NCBI GenBank assembly: GCA_027923505.1
Contig: BROI01000002.1
Location: 372,001-436,000, forward strand
Source: Mayamaea pseudoterrestris
Lineage: Eukaryota; Bacillariophyta; Bacillariophyceae; Sellaphorales; Sellaphoraceae
Direction: 5' to 3'
Length of the DNA stretch: 64,000 bases
Shown: positions 33,138 to 44,251 of the stretch, piece by piece
How the letters are laid out: every line of letters begins with the position of its first letter
How positions within the stretch are numbered: the stretch's first letter is position 1
Notes under the pieces: generated by a model
Databases searched by the model: none
Told to the model about the DNA's origin: nothing
What the model saw: only the letters and a program-made list of their open reading frames with translations
Translations under genes and position numbers: made by a program

Positions 33138-36100
33138 TCACTCGGACTTGCCATCGCTAAAGTCGCGGTAAATGCTCTTGGCTTGGAAAATGGATCCTCG
33201 CCGAGGCGTGCCTCGGCCTGTTCCAATGTTTGCCCCATATGTACCACTAGCGTCAGACGGTGAGAGCGAGTCCCGATGACCAAAGGAGACGCTTGAATTA
33301 CCCATGAGCACGGCACCGGAACTGTAGGCTCTGCGGCGCGAAGAGTCTGTTTGAGTCAATGGTGGCCGTCTGAGAATGCCTCCGTGAATGGGAGTTGGTG
33401 CTGGTATGGGCATGGGATGTACGTCGTCTTCGTCTTGACTTCCGAAAAAGGGGCCTTGGTCTAGTGTCGGAACTAACATGGGATCCTCGCTTGGAACTTC
33501 GGTCATGGCTGTAAAACGATCCGAATCATCAGGAAGGGGTATCACAACTGCCGGTTCTGTGTGCGAGAATGAAAAGTTTAGAATGAAAGTGTGCGAGGAA
33601 AATATGCAAAACGCATTTTACACGTACCAGCAGTAATAAAACGGTCCGTGTCGGTCCCTGCAATGCAAACTGGTACATAGGCAGCCTTGTGAGCGTCAAC
33701 CAAGAATCGGCGAAACTCCTCGCGACGTTCTGCTCCAGTCTCGGCCGTGGTGTCCCATCCATCGAGCAAGGAGGTTTGGAGCAAGGCTGCATCCGAAAAA
33801 GCTCTCAAGAATTTTCCCTTCATTGATTGCTGGAAAAGATAAATAGGTAGTATTGGAATGGCCGAGAGAACGGCTGGACCCACGGCCTGCTTCAAGGCCA
33901 TCTGGGTTGTCAACAGTATTGCTGTGTGTAGAATGAGATCAATATTAGTTACGACGCAACATTGGAAAGGCGGGGAAATCTCACATCGTGCACGTACATC
34001 CAACAATCATGACACTGATAAACATGTCGAAGATGAATGGCCATCGAGCACCTGTTGACGCGCATATGAAGAATGTCAGTCTAGAGATGTACGTTTTCGT
34101 ATCGAGTGCAGTCATCACTTACCTCCACTGTCGAACTTTGGTCGGTAGACAAAGATGAGGTTTCGTCTCATCAATGGCTCCATGACTATAAAATACATGA
34201 GACAAACCAATGAAACAAGTGGACTTGATGGTCCAAGAGCGACGCAGCACATCTGCAAAAGTAGGAAAAGAAGTAAGCAATGACCAGCGATGTATGGCCA
34301 TCTCTACTTTGCGTCAGCGAAAGAGCACGTACCAGCACAGTTCCAGTATCCACGTAAAGACGGTATGGCAAAGGACCGCCTGGCCCACCGCCTCGCACCA
34401 TGCGAGAACAGCAATTCCAACCGAGACATGCAAAGGCAAACGTGTTGACATTGAGCAGATAATTCATTGGCAAAGTGAGAGTGACACGAAAGATTATCCA
34501 ATTCAGCCACGTCGCGGATAATGTCGAAGGGATCGTCGTCGCCACTTGGCGCAGCACTGCAGCAAATTCCGTTCCGATGGATCCCTCCTTAAATCCGTCA
34601 ATCACCATGTTTGCCAGTAGCTGGCCTGTAAAGGCAGTCACGACCATGAACCACCAGTAGTACTGTAGTGCTTTAAACTCGGCATGAGATACGCTGACCG
34701 CGCCGGACCCAAAGTTCGCGATAGATTTAAACATGGAAGGACAAAGTGCAAAGAAGGTAGTGTAAATGCACGCAGAAATAAGTCCAGACAGCAGATGAGT
34801 GATACTGAAACCAAAAGCCGATTGTGTCCAGCTAGTAATTTGGGGGAACAGACTATCGAGTTGTGCATAGCTCACCAGCTGCGATGCCGTCGTCAAAGGT
34901 ATGGTATAGAAAACATAAATTAAGACAAGCAAGCCCATAGCGCTTTACAAAAGCAAAAAAACATTGCATGAGACTCTCGTCACTTGCTTCCACTATTTTA
35001 CAGCAGAAAATTATCTCACTTACATGTATCTTCTAGCATTCTTCTGCCTGTCCGGGATACTAACAGTCACCGGCCGACAGCAGTTCCGACAAGCGACCAA
35101 ATCAAACGGGGCAGCGTCAGCAAGAGGTGGAATCGGCATGCCCGACAAGTTGTTCCATCGACCGGCTCCGCGCCCGTCCGCAAGGCAGTTTCTTGCAGCA
35201 ACGGCAGCTTGTCTACTTGTAAACGTCACGACCGCATACGTAGAATGCCGAGCCAGAGTGTCAATCGCTTCCACTGATTGAGTCTTTGCCCAACCCTTAA
35301 TTTCTTTAACTGTCCCTGCAACTACATCTTTCAGCCACTTTAGATTTGGTTTCCGAAGCGAGTATCGACCAGATGCAACCGATGCTCGCAAACCAGCCCT
35401 TTTCTTGGCATCCGATGTGGACTCGGAAATGATTGACAATACCATGGCCCATTCGGCGTCTGACACTGTCCGTACACGGTCTGCATCAGATTCAAACCGA
35501 CCCCGATTTGAAACGTCTACGAACTCGTTATTGGGGGAAGTGGGAGATGACTCATGGAATGACGCGCTCTGCTGATACATCGTTGCCTCCAGTTTAAGGT
35601 TGCTACCCATTCGGTTCGTTTCAATGCTTCGACCTCGAGTAGCCGTAGCGGGACGCGCCGGCGATAGGTTTGGAGAGATCTCGTTGATGCTGGTGTCTCG
35701 TTTCACCGGAGCCGGTCGCCCTGGAACAAGTGACATATCCTTCAGCGCTTCTTCCTTGGTCTCGTCCAACGGAGCAGGCTTCTCCACGTCCGCCTCCTCC
35801 GCCTCCTTCTCGACTTCGGCAATAATGTCTGCCAAAGCGACTCGTCGTCGCATTTCTCGTAACTCGAGATTCGCTTGGTGAAACTCTTCGACAGCATCTT
35901 GCTCCAGATCCAGCAACGTGTCTAGACTTGCATCTTCGATTCGCTCCTGATGGCACCCGTATGGACAGCATGGTGCCGCCGCTTGCGCAAACTCTCGACT
36001 ATAAACAGCTGCTTGTTCAGGGCCAAAGGACCAAGGGTTGTACTATTTTGATAAATGTTGTAACGTGAGTGAAATATGATGCTTTCGTGACACACATTTT

Positions 36101-37746
36101 TACCATCAGTTACGCACCATATCGTAGTCAATTGTGTCATCATCCGCAACGGAACCAAACACTTGCTGGTAATACGCCTTCTTGTGATCATTCGCCAAGT
36201 TCATGTAGATTGGCCTTGGCGTATAGACTGTCGTGGGTGATCCATCCGAACTCGTAATGATGCGTTCGCCCTTTTCAAGGTCGCGCGGGTGCATGCCAGT
36301 ATCGCGCGCCAAGCTGTCTTCCTCGTAAACGTTCTCATCATTCTCTTCCTCGCTATCTTCCTCTTGAATGATACCATTCGTTGCATGTATATCGCAATTA
36401 TCCATGGTGTTTGTCTTGTCATCATTCGCCTCGTCTTCCTCATCATCGTCCTGCTCATCAATCTGCTTTAGTCCACTGCCACCTTGCAGTTGCATTTGCT
36501 TTCGCTTGATTTGAATCTGCTTTCTCACAAACCGCAGTCGCCTCAATTTACTCGCCGCCGCATACCACTTGCGCCACGCCAAAGTCATTTCCGACGCCGC
36601 CGGCAGTATCGTCACCGCCGCCACACTACTACTATAACCCGGCATGTTGGGAACGCAGTGATCGAAAAAGGTCGTCGTCAGTGACAATTGCCAGTCCATG
36701 CTTTCGCGGCGACCAAAGTTGACCGCCTCCTCGGCGTCCACGCCTTCGCCCGATTCCACCGGCAGTGACGGCAAGCCTCCCACCAGCAATGAGTACAAGG
36801 CCACGTTGGGCACCGTGTCGCGCTGCTCGGGGTGCGGAATCCATGGCTCGCGGTCAATGAGACAGTCGTCTTCGTTGTTGGCGTGACCGTCGTTGTTGTC
36901 ATCGTCTTTGTTATCTTGCTGCACATTCAAATGCCTTGACGAATATTGCCGCGTGACTGGTTGCGTGTTTTCCTGATGCAGCATTGTCGTTTTGAGTTCC
37001 TTGCGCCGCTCCCCCCAAACATCGTACTCCAAGTAGTAGACGCGCCGCATGGCGAGTATTTGAATCCACTCGCGGTGCAGCAAATACAAAATATATAGTA
37101 AAATGATCCAAAAGGAAAAGGCCGTCACGTATAAGCGCGACAAGATGATCCTCAAGTCGAAGCGATCGCCGTAGTAGGGATGCACATTGGCAATGGTGGT
37201 GCGCTCGTAGTCGGTCAAGTTGCTGATGAACGTAGTGGCGTCCGTGCAATTGTAGTCGATTGTTTCGTTGTTGAATATGCTCGTGCCATTACTTGTGGCA
37301 TTAGCTGCTCCGTGGCATCCTTGCTGCGCATTCGCCGCCGTGTAGTACAGCGGCAGCAAGAGTCCCACGCACAGCAGCGACGCCACTAGCGCAATCCGCG
37401 TACACAATGCGTGAAACCGCAGCAGTATTATGCCATCCAAATTGACCTGCAGAAAGCTGCCACTGTTTCCATCTTGCCTTGTGCCGGTCCCCGGCACACC
37501 CGCCAGTAGCTGCGCGTACGTTAGTTGCATGGTCCAGGATATCCATCCAAACGTCGGACCGCCGCGGTATTGTTCACTGTCGCGAGGTGCCGTGGGATTG
37601 TAAATGACGTTGCGGGGTCGCGCCGCGGCGCGGGGCGCCACAAAGGAGGATTGCTGGCGGACGGCAATACCAAAGAGGGCAATGCTCGACAATCCCACGA
37701 CGGAACCGGCGCAGAGCGTAATGCCAATGCTTTGGAAAGTTGCCAT
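33138..37746 (-). CDS. OSCA/CSC1 (TMEM63, DUF221) mechanosensitive channel, seven exons
   Basis: Hyperosmolality/stretch-gated cation channel of the plasma or internal membrane. Exons: 37746-36118, 36042-35024, 34942-34333, 34252-34123, 34051-33998, 33921-33628, 33556-33138; introns are 71-81 nt, all GT-AG, and all phases agree, giving 1384 residues. N-terminal membrane helix, a loop with several N-X-S/T sites, further helices, and a large acidic cytosolic insert. The canonical cytosolic block reads YAVVTFTSRQAAVAARNCL, and the pore region follows from IAMGLLVLIYVFYTIPL through GDGF-like helices to YRPKFDSGG-ARWPFIFDMF, the family's GG..WP signature split by introns 4 and 5. The tail is soluble and Ser/Pro rich. 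It is longer than plant OSCAs (about 770) mainly through the two cytosolic inserts. Confidence 0.88.
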
Positions 37747-38417
37747 TTGATGTTACTAGTGAATTGCAAGAGTATTACTGTAGTAGTAGCTTATGATTGC
37801 TGGTGAAGAATGAAGCTATCGGAGTAATCCTGAAGCAAGAAGGCTATCTGGCTGTTGCCCGGTTCAGTTGCTAGCTGCTCTATTCACCTCTTTCCTTGCA
37901 GCAGATTGAAGATTCACACTTTACTGTAAGAGCAACGCTTGATTTGACTCTTGGATAAGGCAAAGATTCGGTACGGAAGATGAATTTGCTCAGCAGCAGA
38001 TGAATGAATGAGCCAAATCGAGATTTCGCTGTCAATCACTGCTGCAGCCTCTGCTCCTTCACACTTTCTCCAGAGCCAAAAGACAATTGCTACACAGTGA
38101 CTAGTTTTGTTCAAAGTATTTCCAAGTAAGACGACTACGCCAAGACAAAAATCCCGACGAAGAGGAAGAAACCAGGCGGCACGTGCAGCAGTTGCTGGTG
38201 CATGTTGTCAACGTTTCGACGACCGTCGGCGAATTTTCGAACCAAAATGTCGTAGCGTGACTGCTTGACGTCATTCTATCGCAGCGGTACTCAAATGGTG
38301 ACTCACTGCGCGCGCTGACTCGTCGTTTTTGTTCTTTTGCCATGACGACATGGCCGCGTTCATTGATCATACACACACCAACCCTCAAATAGACGCAGCA
38401 GCTAGCTAGCTTACAGG
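37747..38417. other. Divergent promoter region, OSCA / ABC1 kinase
   Basis: About 670 bases with a CRE-like TGACGTCA at 38266-38273, 145 bases before the ABC1 kinase start. Minus-strand open frames here are not convincing. Confidence 0.4.
38266..38273. promoter_or_regulatory. CRE-like TGACGTCA site
   Basis: Perfect palindrome 145 bases upstream of the plastid ABC1 kinase start codon. A bZIP/CRE role, as known for diatom CO2/light-responsive genes, is inference. Confidence 0.3.
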
Positions 38418-41021
38418 ATGACAAGAATACACTACTGCTTGTCGCTGCTACTATGTTCGCTACTATGCTTACCAATACTAGCCTTTCGCCCAGCAATTCA
38501 GAATTCGTTCCATCATTCATCAGGGCTGCAACAACATCATAACATTCTGTCATCAACACAACTATATGCAGCAACCAGCACCAAGGACCTTCTGAAAAAC
38601 ATGGAGCAAGACTTTGTCGTGGATGAGGACGGTCAGTTGATTTTACAAGCCATTCGCGGCCGCGGTTTGAACAACGACGACCAAGCCGTCGCTGGCTTGC
38701 GCATGCAACTCGTCGAATTAAACGACAACAATAACAATCAGCAAAAAGACTTGGCACTTCCACTCGTCTACGATCCCGTCAAACTGCAAGCCATCTTTCG
38801 ACAAAGACCCCGAGCAGTATTGACGCGCATACTCCAGCTAGCCACCGTCGGAGGAGGCTTTGCGTTTGAGCTCTTGCTCGACAAGCTGCTGAAACGCATG
38901 AACAATAACCCCGACTTGGAAGTAACACGCGCCGGTCAGTTGCGCGACTTGCTCACGCAGCTGGGGCCCTTTTACATCAAGATTGGACAAGCCTTGTCGA
39001 TTCGCCCCGATGTGCTGTCGCCGCGCAGCATGGTGGAGCTGCAGCAACTCTGCGACAAGGTGCCAAGCTTTGACAGCGTAATTGCGTTTCGCACCATTGA
39101 GCGCGAACTGGGGAAACCGGTGAGTGAATTATTCAGTGAAATCACGCCGGAACCAGTGGCGGCGGCCTCCTTGGGGCAAGTCTACAAGGCCACGCTTCGT
39201 GCCACGAACGACACCGTCGCCGTCAAGGTGCAGCGACCCGCCGTGCTGGAGACCGTCTCGCTCGACTTGTACTTGACGCGGCAAGTGGGACTACTGGCGC
39301 GTAACTTTCCAACACTGACCAGTCGCATTGACGCGGTCGCCCTGCTGGACGAGTTTGCCGGTCGCTTTTACGCGGAACTGGACTACTGCTTGGAGTGCGC
39401 CAACGGAATTCGCATTGCGCAAGACATGAAGGTGCTGCCCATGGTGGTGATTCCGAAAAATTATCCGGAATACACGTCGCGGCGCGTCCACGTGGCCGAG
39501 TGGATCGACGGGGAAAAATTATCGTCGAGCAAGGCGGACGATGTGGGCGCCTTGGTGAATCTTGGTGTTATTACGTACTTGACGCAGTTGCTTGACTCGA
39601 GGTTGTTTCATGCTGATCCTCATCCAGGTGAGTAGTGAGAGAGAGGTTTGCGTCTTTTTTTTTGTTACTTCATAAAGTTTGTTTGTATGGATGAAGACAA
39701 TGTCAGTAAATGCTGCTCACCATACACTTTCGTTTTCCTCTCAATCACAGGCAACATGATGCGAACGAAGGATGGCAAGCTTGCCATTTTGGACTTTGGA
39801 TTAATGACCGAAATCACCGACGATCAAAAGTATGGCATGGTGGAAGCCATTGTGCATTTGATCAACCGCGACTACAGCGAGATTGGTCAAGACTTTATCA
39901 ATCTCGACTTTATACCAAAGGGCACCGACACGACTGGCATTGTTCCGGCGCTCACCAAAGTCTTTGACGTGGCACTGGCTGGCGGCGGCGCCAAGAGCAT
40001 TAATTTTCAGGAACTGGCCGCGGACTTGGCGGAGATTACCTTCGAGTATCCGTTCCGCATTCCGCCATACTTTGCCTTGGTGATTCGTGCCATTAGTGTT
40101 TTGGAAGGCATTGCGCTGGTGGGCAATCCAAACTTTGCCATTATTGACGAAGCATACCCGTACATTGCGCGACGACTGCTGACGGATCGCTCGCCGCGCC
40201 TTCGTCAAGCATTGAAGTACATGATTTACGGACGCGACGGCGAGTTTGACGCGGAAAACTTGATTGACATGCTGCAGGCACTTGAAAAGTTTGGATCCAT
40301 TCGAGATGACGGTGATGGAAGTGCCTTCAAAGTGGATGGTGTGCGAGGCAGCAAAGTGGTGGGACGAGCAGGCGATTTCACCGGCTCGCAGCAGGTGGAT
40401 CTGTCGGATCGTGATACCGACATTGACGGCGGTCGGTTCCGTGTGTCGGCGCCGAACGGGGCAACCGCTTCTCCGGATCCAATGGCTACATCATCATCGT
40501 CAACTACATCCACTACTACCCCACGCAACGACGAACGCACCGTTCGTCAGGCTCTTCAATTCTTCTTTGGCCCGGACGGAAACGTCTTGCGCGAATTTTT
40601 ATTGGAGGAGATTGTTACGGTCGTGGACGCTTCCAGTCGGGACGCGGTGCAAACGCTCATCAAGTCGATTGGCCTCGATAATCTACCGCTGCCGTCCATT
40701 TTTCGCGCACTCAGTCCGGAACTCACAAACCAAGACCGACGCATGGTGCAGCAGATTCGCAAAGTGATTCAGTTTCTACTGGGCGACTTTGAAGCAGCAG
40801 CCGGAGACAACAACCAGCGCATGCAACAATTGATTCCCATCTTGCAGGAGTATGCCAGACCGTTGCGCGAGTTTGGCTTGCTGCTCGTGGCGCGACTGAC
40901 GGAGAAGAATTTGAGTCGAGGCATGCGGTGGTTGGTCGACAGTCGGGCCAAGACAAGTGGCGGTGCAGCGGCAAGTAACGTGAATTCAGTGGCAGAGCTT
41001 GTGCCCGTCAGGAGTCGATAG
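38418..41021 (+). CDS. ABC1/UbiB-family atypical kinase, plastid-targeted
   Basis: Exons 38418-39627 and 39751-41021 (123-nt intron in phase 1 inside HADPHPG-N), 826 residues. ABC1 kinases of plastids (plastoglobule ABC1K) regulate prenyl-quinone metabolism and photo-oxidative response. The N-terminus is a hydrophobic signal peptide, LSLLLCSLLCLPILA, followed at once by FRP, matching the A-F plastid motif of diatoms. Family motifs: KIGQALSIRPD (KxGQ), PEPVAAASLGQVYKA (Ala-rich loop in place of a Gly-rich loop), VAVKVQRP (Lys), ADPHPGN (catalytic loop) and ILDFGLM (DFG). All key residues are present. The C-terminal 250 residues hold a Ser/Thr linker and helices found in plastid members. Confidence 0.9.
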
Positions 41022-41107
41022 CTACCGTCGTGAGGTGATATTTACAGTTAATGAGATTTTAAAACGACTTTCTATATATTCAAAACTGTTCTATGCTGCT
41101 TAGATAC

Positions 41108-41638
41108 TTACTTCTTGGTTGGTTCGTGTTCGTCACTCATGTCGTCATTTCCCTTTGGCTTCCACCAGCTGCGAAGCGTTTCATCCATGACGTAGTCAAC
41201 GCCACGATCAATGGGATGAACAATGAACGGAATGGCTCCCAGTCCAATCACGGTTGGCAGCCAGGTTGTCGCGAAAACTGGTAGTTTCGCAGTTCGTTGC
41301 ACCGCCTGTCGACTCGCCTTTACGATGAGGTTAATGGTCATGCCGGGAAGCGCCACGGACGCGAGTGACTGCCACACCAAGGTATCCATCGTTGCGCGAG
41401 CTGTATGTTGCATGCGATGGCTCTTGTTTTGTTGATGATGATATGCATTATAGCCAGAGTGAGCTGCATCCGCTATGCAATATCCAAAGGCAACGACATA
41501 GGATGGTGCGACGAAGCGCGGAAACTGATAGCGGAACGATTCGCCTACTTCGTTGGCGTAGCCAGCGTAGCGGAGCAGAGAATGGCGAAATACATTGTAG
41601 TCGTCGTCATGTTGTTGCTGCTGCGGGGATTTCGTCAT
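41108..41638 (-). CDS. MTFP1/MTP18-like mitochondrial fission process protein
   Basis: 176 residues, ATG 41638. The family signature near the N-terminus is LLRYAGYANEVGESFRYQFPRFVAPSYVVAFGYC, and the second conserved block is DTLVWQSLASVALPGMTIN, followed by FATTWLPTVIGLGAIPFIVHPIDRGVD; together these match human MTFP1 (166 residues) over the full length. Three to four weak membrane helices suit an inner-membrane protein affecting fission and cristae. Tail is Lys/Glu rich. Its stop lies 86 bases from that of the ABC1 kinase (tail to tail). Confidence 0.85.
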   Translation of the reverse strand: MTKSPQQQQHDDDYNVFRHSLLRYAGYANEVGESFRYQFPRFVAPSYVVAFGYCIADAAHSGYNAYHHQQNKSHRMQHTARATMDTLVWQSLASVALPGMTINLIVKASRQAVQRTAKLPVFATTWLPTVIGLGAIPFIVHPIDRGVDYVMDETLRSWWKPKGNDDMSDEHEPTKK

Positions 41639-41966
41639 GGTCGAAAAAATGGATGGGTGTGTGAGGGTGTGACGGAATTTAAACCAGCCTCGCCAAATTG
41701 CATTGCCGCTGCGATTTTTAAACTATCGGTAGCTAAAAAATGATGTTGCCCCACTCAGTTTTAGTTTAGTCCATGACAATAGACAGCAAATCCATTTGAT
41801 TAGTTTTTACAATTTGTGAATGAAAAGTATAGCGTGTGATTGTGATTGGTCGCACGGTTCTCATCTTCAGGCGTAACAACAACAGGTAGCGACGGCTGGC
41901 TATGTTGTGTAGAACAGGCGTATAAGACAAGTCTACCGGCAGACAGACTACAAGATATGACCGCAC
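41639..41966. other. Intergenic, MTFP1-like promoter
   Basis: 328 bases between the MTFP1-like start and the stop of the next minus-strand gene. Nothing else seen. Confidence 0.3.
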
Positions 41967-43349
41967 TTAGTAATTGAGCTGTTTCTTCTTTAACGAAAGC
42001 GCTTTTAGCACTTGCCGCTTGGCAATCTCCAAGCCCTCCTCGATCTTGTGTGTGCTCAAATTATTCACAGTCTGTCGACGCTGGAACCTACTTTTGTTGA
42101 GCTCCCTCACTGTCGTCGCCACTTCCCTCTCCGTATATCCCAGTGCCTTGCACATTTGCTCTCGCTCACCGCGCGTCAATATCAACTCCGACTTGAATCG
42201 CCGCAGTCGACGCTCCTCAAAGTCACGCAAGTCCAATGGGCGCTTCTTGACAAACTCCCAACCAATGCCAACGCTTGGCCCGTTCGTTGACGCGGGATTG
42301 TCGCACATGATGCGCTGATACATGCGCACACTGACGCTGCCAAACGAGACGCGGCGCGTCGATGCGGTCTTGCCTTGCCGCTTGGAGTGCCTGGATGATG
42401 ACGTTTTGGAAGAGTTGATCAAGCTTCCCACCATGCTGTCTTCAACACTGGGCGCCGCAGAGCCGCCTCGGGATGAAATGGTAAATGGTTTTTGAATGAG
42501 TTCTGGATCCTTGGTATGGCGGTTGGACGGCAAGTCACCAAAGCAACCAGTCAAACCCGTAATATCCGACAAGACGGAGCACGAGTCACTCAAGTCAGTT
42601 TCCGAATCATCAGATACGGCCTCGTTCACCTTTTGAATCAACTCATGCAGGGATGCTCGCGAATGTATTGACGTGTCCTTGCCCAAATCAGATGAAGGAA
42701 TGGTCCGATTCGTCGACCGTGAGCTGCTTGTATCCCGCGTCCCAACGTCGTCCGCTGCTGCTGCAAGCGTCTCCTCGTCTCCTGCTGCAGTGGCTGCGCC
42801 CCAAAAGTCGGGATGATAAATGTCAACTGCGTCTTTGATCACATAGCTAGTACTGCTAATGTCCGAGACAGTCGTCGACATGGCGGACTTGCGACTCTGC
42901 CCAGAGGCTGCGTCCTCAATAGCCAAAGCGCAATCATCGTCACAGTCTCTATCAAACATGCAATCATCGTCATCTTCATCACCGATAATACCATCACGCA
43001 AAAGCTCGCGAAGCTCATGGTCACTACCCTTGTGTTGCTGTTCCACTTGTGCCAAAACTAAATCGGCAATGCGCTCCAGATCCAAATTGAGCCGACTTAT
43101 TGACAATTCGTCGTTGGCACGGCCATTCGCTTCAGCCAGCAAACTGACGACATCCTTGGCAACCATGCGGATCAAGCTATTGGAATGTTTGCTCGTCGGC
43201 ATAGTCATATCTAAATCTCCGCAGTTGCCTTTCGTGCTGCTTCCAATGCTCATTGTCGAGGTTGAATTGGTCGCGGCCGATATTCTCCTTCGTGGCTTGT
43301 AGGAAGTATGATCCTGCGAGGCAAGCTGAGTGGCATCAATGACGGTCAT
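41967..43349 (-). CDS. Uncharacterised protein with conserved RVSFGSVSVRMYQR tail domain
   Basis: 460 residues, ATG 43349, no intron needed. The first 300 residues are low complexity (Ser, Asp, Thr) with acidic runs such as DEDDDDCMFDRDCDDDC. From about residue 330 the sequence becomes ordered: RRVSFGSVSVRMYQRIMCDNPAS, then GPSVGIGWEF, a charged helical part with RRLRRFKSELILTRGEREQMCKALGYTEREV and a basic C-terminus. The pattern VxFxxVxVRxYxR-x-DNP-x-GPxxxxGW occurs, as I recall, in many diatom proteins of unknown role; this is memory and was not searched. Function unknown. The composition suggests a soluble, phosphorylated protein. Confidence 0.6.
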   Translation of the reverse strand: MTVIDATQLASQDHTSYKPRRRISAATNSTSTMSIGSSTKGNCGDLDMTMPTSKHSNSLIRMVAKDVVSLLAEANGRANDELSISRLNLDLERIADLVLAQVEQQHKGSDHELRELLRDGIIGDEDDDDCMFDRDCDDDCALAIEDAASGQSRKSAMSTTVSDISSTSYVIKDAVDIYHPDFWGAATAAGDEETLAAAADDVGTRDTSSSRSTNRTIPSSDLGKDTSIHSRASLHELIQKVNEAVSDDSETDLSDSCSVLSDITGLTGCFGDLPSNRHTKDPELIQKPFTISSRGGSAAPSVEDSMVGSLINSSKTSSSRHSKRQGKTASTRRVSFGSVSVRMYQRIMCDNPASTNGPSVGIGWEFVKKRPLDLRDFEERRLRRFKSELILTRGEREQMCKALGYTEREVATTVRELNKSRFQRRQTVNNLSTHKIEEGLEIAKRQVLKALSLKKKQLNY

Positions 43350-44251
43350 GGCGTGGAAACGAGGTAAGTGAGATTGTGAAGATCGTGGGATAATGGGCGA
43401 AATCCTCGCAATCGAAGGAAGGGCGCGACGTTTTTGTTCCGCTTTTGTCTGCGGAAGTTGACACCCAATGTGGACGAATCATGGTCATGAGGCAATAGTA
43501 ACTACTCATTGTGACCCGGTTGAGACATATTAGAACTATCAGGCAATATTGATATCTAAATTCACACGACTGGGCAATAGTCAAAGTTCCTTAAATATTC
43601 AAGCGCTTGTCCATCGGGTAGCTCGTCACTTCATTGCTTGGATCAGCCACGCCACAAAAATGAGCACAACTGCCGATGGATTAACAGAGTTATCATGTTT
43701 GAGGTAATGACAGGCAATAGCATCCGAAAGTGGTGACGCACAAATGCCTCGACATGAAAGTGCAATGAGCAGTGCTAGTGAATTTTGCGGCAGAACGGAA
43801 AGCGTCAGCCTACCGCAGCAAGCACAAAGAAAGTGACTAATCCTACAGCACCGTACAGTACTTGGAGGCGCTATTAATTGCTGAAAAGCAGCGGGGCAGT
43901 TTCCGATGCGAGCCAAAGGTAACTTGTTGACCACTCAATGCTTACGATTCGAGATGCTCCCATGACCCCAAACAAGTCTCTTTACGTTAGCTTACCTTGC
44001 AGTCATGCTTGGAAAGCAATTACCTTATTTCTGTGAAACTCGACGCTTGCGCCATATCTTCGGATGACTGTGTGATTCGAAACGCCCTGAACATCCTACT
44101 GCATGTCAAAACGTCTATCCGTCGTACCGGTAATAATCGGAAAATGCGACTTTTGCGATCTCATCGCTGATCCACTTGCACAACTAGCCATGAACAACCT
44201 TTGCCGCCGTCAACTTGACAAGACTATGCAGACGATGCACCATTATCGGTC
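43350..44251. other. Intergenic region
   Basis: About 900 bases. TACCGGTA at 44125-44132 lies 127 bases before the glycosyltransferase-like start. Open frame at 43626-43934 (minus) shows no features and is not accepted. Confidence 0.35.

Noticed and set aside
38101-38763. 220-residue minus-strand frame over the ABC1 kinase start
   Set aside because: Overlaps a well-supported plus-strand coding exon and has shadow composition.
43626-43934. 102-residue minus-strand frame in intergenic DNA
   Set aside because: No domain, no splice support; likely chance.
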